DNA of 64,000 nucleotides from Pseudorasbora parva. Taxonomy: Eukaryota > Chordata > Actinopteri > Cypriniformes > Gobionidae. The notes beneath the pieces were generated by a model. That model saw only the letters and a program-made list of their open reading frames with translations, was not told the origin of the DNA and ran no database searches. Location of the stretch: assembly GCF_024679245.1 (NCBI RefSeq), contig NC_090177.1, positions 23,385,950 through 23,449,949 on the forward strand, written 5' to 3'. A program made the translations under genes and the position numbers. Below, piece by piece: positions 36,148 through 51,675 of this stretch. Every line of letters starts with the position of its first letter. Within the stretch, counting starts at the first letter, position 1.

Positions 36148-36165
36148 CAGAACTTCTTCGGCCTC
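36148..36165 (-). other. Candidate 18-nt in-frame microexon in rap1gap-like intron 2
   Basis: On the minus strand a pyrimidine-rich acceptor (CTCTCCCTTTCGAATCAG) is followed by 18 nt and a strong GTGAGT donor at 36147-36142. The length is divisible by 3. It lies between exons 2 and 3, and in the phase set by exon 2 (TG left over) it adds six codons, WRPKKF, restoring Trp at the next junction, with no stop. Splice signals and phase are directly visible. Whether it is ever used is inference, since an 18-nt window with good sites can arise by chance in 24 kb of intron. Confidence 0.3.
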
Positions 36166-36830
36166 CTGATTCGAAAGGGAGAGCAAGGCATTGTGGATCT
36201 GACAGGCTAATTGAGATCTGTCTTCCTTACTGAAGGTCTCAGGCAGTCACTTGCAAAAGGGCCTATAGGTGGGATTATGACCTATTTCTGGATCACAGAA
36301 TAGTCAGAACCTGTCTTACTCTGACAAGCTAATGAGTCTTCTTCCTTTAAGTGTCTTCTTTCTCCCAGACTCATTCATAGACTCAAAAAATGTATCATAC
36401 CTACATTTGCATATCCTTTTAATAAATTATTATAAATAGTTATTATATGATACATTTTCTAAACTTGTGAGTAATGTGCCTTACTAAAATCGTAGATTAG
36501 ATAAGCATCCTGTTCTCTCAAGCTCCAAAAATCATGCAACTCCAGCAACAGGCTAAGTCAAAGTCCCGTCATAAAGCCACCAAAGCGTGATGTTAAACGC
36601 TGCAATCGCCGTCAAAAGTCAGCGCCATGAGTCTGACCATCTTTCCTCAAGTTGTCCTCAATTGCTCTGTGCCTGAAAACGGTGAGGAAGGATGCACGCG
36701 TGAAGTCTCTCGTCCTGCAAGCTGTTTGCTAGAGAGGCGGAGACTGATGCAGGCCGGTCCTGAGGTTACACGTGGAGGGACGGATGCCATCGGAGCCGGG
36801 AATCTGGTTTATCCGATGGGTTCAGTAGAC

Positions 36831-36890
36831 TGACCTTCAGACTGTTGTCCATCTGCGCCCGACCTTCAGGCTGCTGTCCATCTGCACCTG
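36831..36890 (+). repeat. Two tandem 29-bp units
   Basis: GACCTTCAGACTGTTGTCCA and GACCTTCAGGCTGCTGTCCA begin consecutive copies differing at a few bases. Confidence 0.8.
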
Positions 36891-37146
36891 GCATTCTGAG
36901 CAGGCCTTTACACACGGCCTGCCAGCACACACTCTCACTCACACAGACAGGGGCGTGAGAGTGTCGCATGTGTGCCTCAGCGACTCTGTCCTGCCAACAC
37001 TGCAGAGCTGTCTGCTGTCGCTGTGGCAACAGGGCTGCAGCATGCCCTCTACGCTCCGGACCTTTCTTATCCCAAAACCTCTGCCCACATCAAAAACACT
37101 TAATCTGTCTGTTCTCCCTCTGCTTTGAGGCATTCCCTGAGCAGAG

Positions 37147-37276
<130 letters not shown>

Positions 37277-37573
37277 GTTATATGTCTATACATCTGTATA
37301 AATTTGTCTATATATCTGTCTTTCTATCCATCTTTAAATGAATCAATCTGCCCATCCATACGTGTCCATCCATCTATCGATGCATCTATCTATCTGTCTG
37401 TCTATGTATACACCTATCCATCTGTCTGCCTATTCATCTATTTGTCCAATCATACATTTGTCTGTCTAGCCATGTCTATCTGTTTGTCTGTCTGTCTGTC
37501 TGTCCGTCCATCCATCATCTATCCATCTATCCATCCGTCCGTCCGTCCGTCCGTCCGTCCGTCCATCCATCCC
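37277..37573. repeat. Degenerate tetranucleotide tract
   Basis: A mosaic of TCTA, TCTG, TCCA and GTCC units continues the microsatellite, ending in (GTCC)n near 37540-37564. It looks like an older eroded part of the same array. Confidence 0.8.
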
Positions 37574-38034
37574 TACAAATGTTTGACTTTTTGAATTTCT
37601 TTTTAAAATGTTAAGAAAAAATTAGAGCTGTATGAATTCCCTTGAATTTCAGTTCATTTTTGAATTTATAAAACAATTCTGAATCATGTTTCTCTAAATG
37701 AACCTCATATTCAAACTCAGGAATTGAATTAGACTGTAAAATGCATTCTAAATTCAATGGTGCACATCCCTGCAACAATAACCGGAAGGGTTATTTTGAC
37801 AGGGAGCTTTAAGTTGGCAATACAATATATATCTAAATGGTATTACAAAGGGAAAAGCAGCTACAACAGTAAAGGGCCTTTGGATGGTTTCCTTCCAAGT
37901 CACTTACAGCAGACAGAAATTGTCTTTCCTCTGCAACTGTGTCCAGACTTATACCCTTGAGCAAAACAGCATAAAAGCTTGTGGTTTCTGGAACGGCTGA
38001 ACAGGCTACGTTAAATGAAAAAGACAGTACTTAC

Positions 38035-38070
38035 CACAAACTTCTGGCTCTGGAAAATGTCTTGTCAACT
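38035..38070 (-). CDS. rap1gap: rap1gap-like coding exon 2
   Basis: A 36-nt minus-strand exon lies between a pyrimidine-rich acceptor (TTGTTCTTTCAG, ending at 38071) and a consensus donor GTAAGTACTG at 38034-38025. Completing the GG left by exon 1, it reads GVDKTFSRARSL plus two nt (TG). GVDK-[ST]F-[ST] followed by an Arg/Ser-rich stretch is what follows AYGG in RAP1GAP long isoforms. The outgoing TG plus the first G of exon 3 makes the Trp conserved in the family. The peptide lies in the N-terminal tail ahead of the GoLoco motif and has no catalytic residues. Confidence 0.75.
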
Positions 38071-40582
<2,512 letters not shown>

Positions 40583-40614
40583 ACAGTGTGTATATATATA
40601 TACACCCCTCCAAT

Positions 40615-41640
40615 GTGTACTATTGTTCAAAAGTTTAGAGTCGGTTATGGCTTTTTAAATGATTCTCAGCAGTCAGCACCATTACTGCAGTCTTCAGTGT
40701 TACATGGTCCTTTAGAAATCATTCTCGTAATATGCTATTTTGTTGCTCAAATATATTTCTTATATCATTATCGATGTTGAAAAATTGTGCTGCTTAAAGG
40801 GTTAGTTCACCCAAAAATGAAAATGATTTCATTAATTACTCACCCTCATGTCGTTGGACACCCGTAAGACCTTCGTTCATCTTCGGAACACAAATGAAGA
40901 TATTTTTGTTGAAAGCTGATGACTGAGAAAGGCTTCAAAAAGGCCTCCATTGGCATTCAGTACATTTCTACTGATCCACTCACTACAGTGGCTGTACAAT
41001 AATTTTACAATGTGACAAAAATAGTTATTGTGCGCACAAAAATCTAAATAACGACTTTATCCGCCAAGTTATTGACGTGAACTCGACGCATGCGCGAGAA
41101 TATGACGCAGACCCGCCCGCCGTTCAATACATGACCCGGAAGAGGAGGAGCGCCACTAAAGGAAGACAATAATTTGCCAGATAAAGTCATTATTTAGATT
41201 GTTTTTGCACACAAAAACTATTCTCGTCGCTTGGTAAAATTATTGTACAGCCACTGTAGTGAGATGGACTTTGTAACGACGTCTTTAGTGCCTTTTATGG
41301 GTCTTGTGAGTGGGTCAGTGGAAATGTACTCAATGCCAATGGAGGCCTTTCTGAAGCCTTTCTCAGCCATCAGCTTTCAACAAAAATATCTTCATTTGTG
41401 TTCCGAAGATGAACGAAGGTCTTACAGGTGTCCAACGACATGAGGGTGAGTAATTAATGAAATCATTTTCATTTTTGGGTGAACTAACCCTTTAATATTT
41501 TTGTGGAAACCATGATACATTTTTTTGGCATTTATTGGAAATATAAATCTTTTACAACATAAAAAATGGCTTTACTCTCATTTTGATCAATTTAATATGT
41601 CCTTGCTGAATAAAAGTATACATTTCGACCCCGACGTTTT
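40615..41640 (+). repeat. Old interspersed repeat, copy B, split by a MITE
   Basis: Left part (TTGTTCAAAAGTTTAGAGTC ... TGTGCTGCTTAA) and right part (TATTTTTGTGGAAACCATGA ... TTTGATCAATTTAATATG) become contiguous when the MITE at 40794-41495 is removed. Matches copies C (45545-46135) and D (48350-48650). Confidence 0.75.
40794..41495. mobile_element. Complete Angel-like palindromic MITE (type A), 702 bp
   Basis: TTAA at 40794-40797 and 41492-41495 bound inverted ends AAAGGGTTAGTTCACCC and GGGTGAACTAACCCTTT. The arms pair almost throughout; the centre (41080-41150) is a CpG-rich spacer. It sits at a TTAA inside old repeat copy B, where the empty site can be read from copy C as CTGCTTAATAC. 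Confidence 0.92.
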
Positions 41641-42077
41641 GGATGCTAGTGTAACTCTCGAAACAAATCAGGGGCACGTTCACACTGGTACGTTTTGCTG
41701 CGGTTTCCCGGTTGAATGGCATGTTTCCTGAAAACGGTGTGCAACAGGGTTTGAGATATGTTTTTCTATTGTTTGGTGAGTGTGTCAAAAATGTCAGCCT
41801 AATCAGCAGCAACATTTATTAAAAACACAGCTCGCACAGAAGTTTAAAAAGTGTGTCCGCTGCAGCTCGGTATACGCAACTATTGAAAATATTAAAGGGT
41901 TAATATAAATCTGTAATTTACAAACCAGAACATTGTAATTTAAATCAGTAAATCCAACAACGCACACTGCTATTTAAGTTGGTCCCTCATACCAACATTC
42001 ACGGTCTGATCACCGTTACATTTCGCTGTTTGAGTACCCGTCTGCCAGGTTTGGAGTACCTGAGATTAAACTACATT

Positions 42078-42611
42078 TTGAAGGGGCGGTTCCATGTTTT
42101 TTTCCTAGGCTTGGTTGTGTTTATGGGGCGCAGTATAACATGTCTTAATACTTTTTAAAATGTTTTTTATATTTTACTTTTATTCCACACCGCTGTCTCC
42201 ACTGTCCTTTGAACGGCTCATTTGCTTGCTGCTTCTATGAAGCCCAGCCCTTGGAAAAACGCAATGGTCTTAGATTGATTAGATGGCCAAATGTAGTTTC
42301 ATGTATTTTTATTGGCTGAAGTGCCAAGCACAGGCTGTCCGGAAACGCCATGCCCCTTACCATTACGGGCAGAAGTCACATCTGTGGTGACTAGACAGGG
42401 TTTATGATGTCATCAACCCGGGAAGAAGCTTGTTGTAGTCCAAACCGGCCATTTTTGTAGGCAATAAACTGCCATAACTTTAAAAGATAATATCTCCATT
42501 TGCATTGAACTTTCAGCGTGGTAACTTTTCAGATACTGTTTATGCTCAAGCAGCAACATTACACACTAACTAAAGTTAAAAAAGTGAAATTGCATGCAAC
42601 CACCCCTTTAA
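42078..42611. mobile_element. TTAA-type MITE with GGGGCGGTT/AACCACCCC ends
   Basis: Left end TTGAAGGGGCGGTTCCATG, right end GCAACCACCCCTTTAA at 42611: inverted for about 13 bp with one base lost from the left TTAA. Interior without ORF. Confidence 0.6.
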
Positions 42612-44624
42612 GTCATCTATCCTTATCTGCCTGCCTGCAAGCATAGTCTCACATGACACTAAAATAATGCAACATTCATTAAAAAACAGAAGATCTAACA
42701 TAAAAACAAAATTATGGTAAAACATAAGAGTAAGAAACATAATTATTTAAACAAAATACTTTTAAATGTAAACCGTCACACAGGGAATTCTGAGAATGTC
42801 AGTTTACATTTTTTCACTGAAATAATAATTTGATTTACATCAAATATCCGGTTAGATCTTTTATAGTTTTATGTACTTTATATAGAATAGAAACTTTTCC
42901 TGTAGCATTTGTTTAATATTTCGACTCAATAGCAGTTTTTACAGGTTTTTTTTTTGCTGGTTTTTATGCTTTTATCCATTTATAAGTCCACAAATATCAA
43001 ACAAATCCACACAATCTGTTTAACAAAAGGAGACAAACTTCCTGTGTGTAGATTACAAAGCATCATTACTGTCAGTTCTGACGTTTGTGCTGCAGGGACG
43101 CTCACAGTCACTCCGGTTTAATTAGCTTCGCCTCATATCCGCAAATAAACAATAAAAGTCCCAGTTGCTCAAACACATAAACGGCACATCATTCAATAGA
43201 CCCCGAGAGAGTCAAACTACTGAAGCCTGCAGGGAGCACTGGTGCCATGAACCTCTATGTAAATTGTGTGACAGATCTCTAGAAATGTTATTGTTTGCTA
43301 TATTCATGGGATTTATGAAGTTAATGAACTTGCCAAATGGTCACAAATCAGCGATGACAATAAAAAGATGAGGATATATCAGAACTCGCATCATGGAGTC
43401 CACACGAGAATAATAAAACTTGATATTTTTCATCCGTGCCTCATGTTCACCTCCTCTTCTGTTACACACAATCCTCATAAAGGGGAAATTGAGTCAGGGT
43501 GTGGTAAAACTATGAACCAAAGCCTCGACTGAGCCAAAATAGCCGCTGAGGTTTACAGTTCAACAGCGTACATGATAGATTTAAGGAATTAGCTGGTTAA
43601 AATGAACAGAGGTGTTAAACGCAGACTAAACCAAATATGTGCCTGAATATAGGAATGAGCTTTTGACACTGCAATTCTGTCACAAATATTGTAAATGATA
43701 TATCTGCGACTATAAATTAATTAAAATGTGACAACAGTTAAAGTTGAAAATTATCTTGTCAACGTCAGGCAGTTTCCTTTTGAATGTTGCGTTTTGTGAA
43801 TAAATGAATGTTATGCAGGTTAGTTGGATGGATTGATAACTGCAAGCACATCATGAACAACATAGATCGAATACATAATCATATTGTGCTTATCAGTATG
43901 TGGAAGTCTCTGTGTTCCTTTCTACTGCAGAACTACAGTAAGGATGTATAATTCTTCAATGGGATTCTGGGCATAAACTAGAGGGTTTTCTGAACCTTAT
44001 AGAGAGCCGTGGGCCCTTTCTATCAGAATCTTCTGAATTAATGTAATAATGTACTATTGCTGCCCTCAAACCTCTGCAGGCGCACACAATATGAAACTAG
44101 CAGGCTGTGTTAGCTTGCTTGTGTAAACTGCAATAAAAGTTTCTGAGTGACTGCAGTATGATACAAAGGAGACTGTCAATATTTGAGACCATAGAGGATA
44201 TTTTAGTGGAGCTACAGGATAAAAATGACTTACTGAATCAGATATTACAGTTGACTTGGCTCTAACACAAGATCGTTGACCATCACGTCTAAGCGTATGA
44301 TCCCTCTGATACAGCAACATGGTGTGGGAGCATTATAAAATCATGTATCGAACACTTCAGGGCTACTGGAGTAGAGAGCACAACGATCCTGCTGGATGTC
44401 ATTTATAATTTAAAAATCGCAATTAGCAAGCCTCATCCAATTATGGTCCAGTTCCTCTCTAAAGGAATGAGAACAATAAAAAGAAATGGAAACTAAATAA
44501 ATTATTTAAACAAATAAAGTGTGCGTATGTGTGTGTGTTAGCATTTCATGGATTGGACATTTGTGGAAGGTGTTTTCCCCCAATCACAGCCTGAGATGCT
44601 GCAGTCCCCCCGCAAACACCGTTG
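42612..44624. other. Non-coding stretch
   Basis: No supported feature. Confidence 0.5.
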
Positions 44625-45322
44625 CTGCGTCCCAATTCGCCTACTTATACTAGGCCCCAAAAGTATGTACTCTTTTTGTGAAGAAAAAGTACATACTTTT
44701 GAGAGCAGAAAAGTGTGCAATCTTTGGGACATACTACTTCATCATCTTTAACGGACTCGTGTCGCTTAGTTACGTGTATCCCGTCACCGTTTAAACTGCT
44801 CTATCAATCATCACACAAATGTAGCCACACGTTGATCTATCATTTGTGGGTCTTTAATTCAGAGAATCTCCTCGTGTTTGCAGTTTAAATAATGATGCAT
44901 TTAAAAGTTAATGGCCAAATGTGTCATTACAAAAGTTCACAATGCGGCTGCCGGTGAAATATAATGTGGACAACACTGAATAAATATATTTTTGTCAGGT
45001 TAAATACTGATAGTTGGTCACTCAAACCCCTTTATCTAAACTTCTCTTAACCGTCAGACTCGAACATCCGTCATGTTTGTAGTTTTTTTAATGCTTTTTA
45101 TTCGCGTTTGTAGTTCTAATCGAATCCTCTTCCAGCTCGCAATGGGTTGTGGGTAATATCAGCCGTTAGTGCGTGCATCGATCCGAACTTTGAATCCGGA
45201 CCAGAAATAGTAAACCATCCGGGTATCTTTGGGATACTCTTTTCAACATACTACGATTTAGGACATACTAATTCTATTTTCGAATACTATTTAGTATGAA
45301 TAGTATGTGAATTGGGACACAG
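44625..45322. mobile_element. 698-bp DNA transposon with CTG-GTCCCAATT ends
   Basis: Starts CTGCGTCCCAATTCGC and ends AATTGGGACACAG, inverted except one or two bases. Subterminal TAGTATG-type blocks (ACTTATACTAGG; ATACTATTTAGTATG) and a foldback of AAAAGTATGTACT at 44658 lie inside. A TSD could not be identified. Confidence 0.65.
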
Positions 45323-45544
45323 GGCATTTCTAATTTCTTCTGGAGGTGATTTAACCGACAACACCCAAACCGATTTTAAACCCGAGGGGGACCTGCTACT
45401 CGCTCATCACCATCTCCCACCAGTCCCTCTAGATCCATCTCTCCTCTCAGTGGCGCAGATCCATCTCACGTCCCATCCAGACGTAGTCTTTGACAAAATG
45501 CTATTTTCTCAGCTTTTTGTTTAAAATGTACCCACTTGTAAATC

Positions 45545-46135
45545 GAAATGTAAATCTAAAATGTAAAAATGTTATTTTTTGCTCACCAAGGCTCCATTTA
45601 TTTGATCAAAATTACAGTAAAACAGTCATGTGAAATTATTACAATTTAATACAATTGTTTTCTATTTTAATATATTTAAAACATTTTGCTTTACATGACC
45701 TTTTGGAAATCATTCCAATATGATAAATTGGACCTTAAAGGGATAGTTCACCCAAAAATGAAAACTTGATGTTCATCTGCTTACCCCCAGGGTATCCAAG
45801 ATGTAGGCGTGTTTGTTTCTTAAGTTGAACACAAATTAAAATTTTTGACTCCAACTGTTGCTCGTATAATGCATGTCAATGGGGTCTAATTCTAATTCAT
45901 TCAAATGGGTCATTCCTTTTTGGGTGAACTATCCCTTTAAGAAACATTTCTTCTTCTTATTATTAATGTTAAAAACAGTTGTTCTGCTTAATACTTTTGA
46001 AATTGTGATACATTTCTTTCATGATTCTTTATAATAATATATTGAATAATATTCTTTGAATATAAAGTAAAAAAATGTCATTAATGCTGGATCAATTTAA
46101 TGCATGCTCCTAAATAAATAATTCTTTTTTTTTTA
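45545..46135 (+). repeat. Old interspersed repeat, copy C, split by a MITE
   Basis: Left part 45545-45734 and right part 45941-46135 (GAAACATTTCTTCTTC, GTTCTGCTTAATAC, ATCAATTTAATGCATGC) join across the MITE at 45735-45940. Same orientation as copies A, B and D. Confidence 0.7.
45735..45940. mobile_element. Short Angel-like MITE, 206 bp
   Basis: TTAA at both ends with AAAGGGATAGTTCACCC and GGGTGAACTATCCCTTT. Only the terminal 25 bp are well inverted, so the middle is a deletion derivative or a distinct subfamily. Confidence 0.88.
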
Positions 46136-46951
46136 TTGCACTGACCATAAACTTCTGATCGGTAGTATATAACACTCTCAATAAAGTACACAAGACATTT
46201 CTGAGAAAAATTTTCAAACTCCACATTCTGGTGTGTTTTAAGACATTTAAATGACTTGTGATGAAACATTATGTCATTGTTGACAGACACTAATGTCTCT
46301 GAATGTGAGTGTTTAAGGAGGAAAGAGTTACACCTGCTGTCTGGGGAACAGGAGTTAACGGCGAGAACAGCCTTCTAGTCACTGCCAATACACTGTGTAC
46401 CATAACAAGAACGTTACATAAACACCCATTCATTTTTCATAACTCTAGAACACAGCGGAGCAGAAAAAGACCATGTGTATAAGCAGCGCATTCTTGTCAG
46501 TTTTCTTGATAAATAATACATATTTTTCAAATATACAAGCCATATGAAAATCAAAACAGGACTCTATATCCAGCGTAAGCTCAGATGTCAACAAACAGCA
46601 TCTGAAAGTAGCCACTGAAAGACAGTAAACAGTAACAATACAGTGGATGTACTGTACTGAGACGCTGAAGACATGCAGCAGTACCAGCCGCGAGTCTACA
46701 ATGTGACAGCCAGATGAATGCATATGGATGCCTTAACACATGCCGTCTGTCTCGCAGTTCTTCAGGTTTCAGTGTCGCCTAGCACATTCGTGTCTTACAC
46801 AACAGCACAGGTGCAGAGACCCATCCAGACAGCAGCAGCACCTGTCATGCAACATCCCAGAGGGTTGGAATGCATCATACATATGACAGTCAGAGCCGGG
46901 ACATTTGTAAATTTGACCTAGGGTCTCGGGGGGTGAAATCACAATAAATAC
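46136..46951. other. Non-coding stretch
   Basis: Nothing recognised. Confidence 0.45.
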
Positions 46952-47047
46952 ATTTTTTCTATGGTTGCTCCTCGCTTATGGAAACTTCTTCCAAAGCACA
47001 TTAAATCTTGTCAATCTGTGGCAGCTTTTATGTCTAATTTGAATTGA
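46952..47047 (+). pseudogene. C-terminal tail of a non-LTR (L2/Rex-like) ORF2
   Basis: The frame reads FFSMVAPRLWKLLPKHIKSC then QSVAAFMSNLN and stops at 47045-47047. VAAPRLWNxLP followed by a Ser/Leu helix is the very end of L2/Rex1/CR1-type polyproteins. Everything upstream is missing, as usual for 5'-truncated LINE insertions; the following 150 bp with GTAATTGCACTTC resembles a LINE 3' tail. Call from motif only. Confidence 0.6.
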
Positions 47048-47158
47048 CTTTTTAGTAAATTTGACTTTTAAATTCGATTGGAGTGATTTAATTGTGTTTG
47101 TGTGGATGTATACTGTGTATGTAATTGCACTTCTAGCCCCCTCCCCCAAAAAAGGGAA

Positions 47159-47344
<186 letters not shown>

Positions 47345-47500
47345 AAAGCGTTATGCAGTCCTCATAATACATTATTGTGTGTTGAGTCAAAGACTTGCCA
47401 CTTGGTATTAAAACTTCAAATTTTCTTCATTGCTTGACGGGTCTTTTAGGTCTTTTCCTCTTTGGTTATTTGCTTCAGAAGGCATTTATTAAACCACTGG

Positions 47501-47690
47501 AGCCTTATGGGTTACTTTTATAATGGATGGATGACTTTTTTGGTCTTCAAATTTTGGGCTGCCATTCACTGCAATTATAAAACTTGGATTAGCCAGGACA
47601 TTTTTAATGTAACTCTGATTGCATTCATCTGAAATAATGTTATATACACCTAGGATGGCTTGAGGGTGAGTAAATCTGTTGTAATCTTTT
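47501..47690. mobile_element. Type C MITE right arm, truncated
   Basis: GGTTACTTTTATAATGGATG, TTCAAATTTTGGGCTGCCAT and GGATGGCTTGAGGGTGAGTA match 15950-16440. It serves as the uninterrupted reference for the LTR insertion at 16072. Confidence 0.8.
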
Positions 47691-48349
47691 TCACATACCA
47701 ACCCTCCAACTGCGGGTGGATTGAGATTGGGAGCAGTGGCGTGTAACACAGTCACTGATACTAGCCATTTTGGCTGGTTAAATATCTGAAATGCTACTCA
47801 TTTTGCACAGAATAGATACACAATAACAGCTGCTCTCTCATCTCTCTAAAAGTGACACAAACCTGCCTGTCCTTACTCACTCGTTTCAATTGCTATAGAT
47901 GAAAATTGTTGGTGTCACAGCAGGGCTTGAATTTTGCTGTGCGATTGTGTGCAATCAGTATTTGTTCTCACATTTGTTCTCAAGTGTGCGCACATAAAGC
48001 TACGTATATTGACTATATAAAACAGTATAATGGGTCCGTGCATCAGATCTTAAAGTGACAGCAGTCTAATTTACCAGCTGCCAAATTATGAGATAACATG
48101 GTATGGATGTCAAAATTGTGGTCAGTAAAAATGTGGCTATAACTTTGGAATACCACTATACACAGTGGCTGGTGAGCAACACTGTTGATGTCAAGTCTTA
48201 ATTGCATTGTATGTATATTATGCTCAGTACTGATTGAGGGTACGTTTACAAAACAACGATTTGCTAAAAACTTTTTTTTTTTTTTCATTTTTATTATTTA
48301 CAAACAACAACATGGCTGATCATACCATTTCTATACCATTTTGTCAGAT

Positions 48350-48650
48350 ATACTTCTGTTCAAAGGTTTACGTTTTGTTAAATTGTTTTGTTTCATAAAG
48401 AATTATCTTATGCGTACCTAGGCTGGATTTATATGATCAAAAACACAGTAAAACAGTAATATGTTGAAATATTATTACAATTTAAGTTTAATTTATTTCT
48501 GTGATACAAGGCAGAATTTTCTGCAGCCATTACTCCAGTCTTTGGTGTCACATGATCCTTCAGAAAAGGTTTTAAATGTCTTTTCTATCACTTATGATCA
48601 ATTTAATGCATCCTTGCTAAATAAACGTATTAATTCATTTTTTTTTTTAA
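48350..48650 (+). repeat. Old interspersed repeat, copy D
   Basis: CAAAGGTTTACG, CAGCCATTACTCCAGTCTTTGG, and ATCAATTTAATGCATCCTTG in the same order as copies B and C. Not interrupted. Confidence 0.7.
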
Positions 48651-50322
48651 ATCTTTGATTTTAAAATCAAAGTTTTGAAAAGTAGTTTAAATTAAAATAT
48701 TTTAAATGCTTTAGACATCACAAAATTTACAGTATGAAAAATGTATATTCATTTTAAAAGGAGACAAGATTTACATTTACCGGTGTTATTAAATTATTAG
48801 TATTTTTAAAGATTATTTAAATTATATAAAATTATATAATGAATACTGACCAATACAGAAAAAATAAATATCACATTAAATATTACCAACGGTACCAATA
48901 TACTCTACATTTTATAGATTGCACCAAATTTACTAAATAAATGGTGTATATGGTTTATCAACCAATTCTAGTACTAATTTATCAAATGATGATGGTAAAT
49001 TCAGTAAATCGGGCCCTAAAGCATAACAGCATGTGGTAAAAAAACAATGCTATTATCGGGTGCAATTCATTTTTAATAAATTCCCCCCTGCTGAAAATGA
49101 GTAATGTGTCATTACAGCCATCTATGTGATGTACAGGAAGCGTCTAGCAGCTGCCCTTCAGAACTAATCAACGGTCTTTGTCTCCTCAAATAACACTCAC
49201 ATTAATCCAGACATCTTCAGTCACGTCTTCGATACAGCCGCTGAATGTGAACGTGACTGTAAATTCAGATGAAAATCAGGGGAAGGACAGAGGGGTTAGA
49301 GTTGGTTTAGCGACCTTCCTGAGAGAGGTGGATGAGTGGTCACAGAACCTTGAGAGGTGCACACATGGTCTTTGTAATGCAAAGCGAAAACCTCATGTAA
49401 ACGGTTCAGCTGCCTCTTCAAAATTCCACTTGGATAGCAAACAGAGGATTAGAAAAACGAATGCTGACAAGCACCTTTAATCTTTGACATTAGCTAAATC
49501 TGCATTATTTTTGTGGTAATACAAACAAACATGGCAGAATCAAAGGAAAATGGCATGAATAAAGGGCCATTTTTCAACTCTCAAGTCATTTGTTTTGCTA
49601 GCCACTTCTTCTCGGTTCGCTTCCTTTCCCATTCTTTACCCCACTAGAACATTGAAATTGGGCAAAAAGAATCTGCTGACCTCCAAGAACTAGTGATCGG
49701 CACCACTGGTTGCAAAACAAGTAGCTTTTCCAGATGGCTGTTTCTAAACAAGCTCCACTTAGACTTTTTTTTTCAGAGCTCTGGAGTCAAGTCAGGTGCT
49801 AAAGCGAGGGAGAGAGAAGGACAAAAAGAAACAGCATTTCATGATCTGGGACAAAGTCTGGGTCTGCTGTTTATTTCATTAGACTCCATTAAGAGTTCAT
49901 GAGGCCAGCATAGCATCACCACCAGACTTAATTTAGAAAATGACTCCATCTCTCATTCTGAGATTACCTCTTACTTCTGTATGCAGAATCTGCATAATGT
50001 GTCCTCATTCTAACAGAGGCTAGTGGAAGCAGTTTTTTTGTTTCTTCAAGATAGATGGTTGTGGCTTAAAGATCTGGAATGGAAACTCAAGTCACCATCA
50101 TCAGTTATGCTCTTGGAAACTGCCATGGACAGAGGACTGTACTTGTACTTGTTGGTTACTTTTGATAAAAGCATCTTCCAAAAGTATCCTAATTGTAAAC
50201 GTCCTCAGTGGCGAATACATAAAGATCTAAAAGAGATACCGTAGTGAGGAAGCCACATCACAATAAGTTATTCTGTTTTTGTCTGGTTCTGTAAACAGGT
50301 GCATTTTCCATGAGGCCATAAA
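48651..50322. other. Non-coding stretch
   Basis: The 100-codon open frame at 49178-49480 has no domain or splice context and is not called. Confidence 0.5.
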
Positions 50323-50714
50323 CACTGCAAAAATGCTTTTCTTACTTAGTATTTTAGTCTTGTTTCTAGTCCAAACATCTAACAATTCTTAAAACGAGAA
50401 GCCTTTACTAGACAAGAAAAAGTAATTGTCTTGTATTGGGATAAAATAACTCAAAATTAAGAGAGTTAAAATAAGCTAAATAATATGCCAGCGGGGTAAG
50501 CAAAATAATCGTAAAACAACATTATTTTGCTTACCCCACTGGCATATTATTTTGCTTATTTTAAGCAAAAACTCTCTTAATTTTGAGTTATCTTTTCCCA
50601 AAACAAGACAATAATTTTTTAATTGTCTGTTAATGTTTCTTAATGTAAGAATTTTTAGAAATGTTGACTAGGAACAAGACAAAAATTCAACATAAGAAAA
50701 GCATTTTTGCAGTG
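50323..50714. mobile_element. 392-bp palindromic MITE (CACTGCAAAAATGC ends)
   Basis: CACTGCAAAAATGCTTTTCT at 50323 and its complement ending at 50714. The arms pair over about 180 bp, including the central GCATATTATTTTGCTTA region. A familiar teleost foldback type; no TSD resolved. Confidence 0.85.
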
Positions 50715-50991
50715 AAAACACCAACCACCTGCAAGCAAATCTGTTCACTTGTTATCTAAACCCAGAGCAATTTTAAATGATGGCTCTTAGATTTCACATT
50801 CTTCAGGACCAAGAAAATTTCAAAACACAGCCAAAGACAATTTACTAAGCGAAATGAGAAAAAGGATCAATACAGATAATTTCCTTCCATCAACAAAATC
50901 AGTGAAGCAAACTATTAAAGGTACTTTAAAGCTGCCCTTTCACAAATTCACACTTACAAATAATCAAAAAAAAAAAGTATGCGTATTTGGC

Positions 50992-50992
<1 letters not shown>

Positions 50993-51078
<86 letters not shown>

Positions 51079-51079
51079 T

Positions 51080-51119
<40 letters not shown>

Positions 51120-51128
51120 ATAATATAT
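50993..51128. repeat. (TA)n microsatellite, left part
   Basis: Continues on the other side of the hAT at 51877-51930. Confidence 0.9.
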
Positions 51129-51329
51129 TAGGGCCGGGACTCGATTAAAAAAATTAATCTAATTAATTAGAGGCTTTGTAATTAATTAATCGAAATTAAT
51201 CGCATTTTAATCGCATATAAATATTTTACCTGAGAACAATGAGAAGTAATTTTTCACATGTATTTTTAGTATACCATTGAATAATGACTGAATACATAAG
51301 CTTAATCAACAAAATATTGTTTATTTATT

Positions 51330-51551
51330 TCAGTCCAGCAGACCAGCGCAATGTTTGCCATTAAGTGTAGCAAAAGCATATTTGTGATATTTGAGACTCG
51401 ATGTACTGTGGTGATATGCAAATTCCTTGTTGTATAGCTTGCACACAACCCTGCTCTTGACGACGCTTCCATTCTTTCGTTTTTTAAAACAAAATTTCCC
51501 ATCCACGGGGCTGAGCAAAGCGGTCTCATCAGCTTCTTCTGTCATGTTCAC
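51330..51551 (-). pseudogene. BED zinc-finger remnant of the hAT transposase
   Basis: Reads DGKFCFKKRKNGSVVKSRVV then CKLYNKEFAYHHSTSSLKYH. BED fingers of ZBED-like hAT proteins have C-x2-C here; the second Cys is Tyr. The closing His part is pushed apart by an extra segment (LNGKH follows six residues later). A stop follows at 51330. The finger cannot bind zinc normally and the transposase body is absent. Confidence 0.7.
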
Positions 51552-51559
51552 TCATGCCC

Positions 51560-51675
51560 TGCGTCTCAATCAGCTCCATAGTTCCCTAGTCAGGGCACTG
51601 ATCAGGACATAAGTCAATGGGCTGACTCCCTGATCAGTGCCCTGACTACTGAACTAGGGAGCTGATTGAGACGCA
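51560..51675. mobile_element. 116-bp palindromic MITE
   Basis: TGCGTCTCAATCAGCTCC and its complement GGAGCTGATTGAGACGCA are the ends, and CAGGGCACTGATCAG pairs with CTGATCAGTGCCCTG internally. Sits just upstream of the BED-finger codons on the minus strand. Confidence 0.8.

Noticed and set aside
49178..49480. 100-codon plus-strand ORF
   Set aside because: No recognisable domain and no exon signals consistent with the minus-strand gene.
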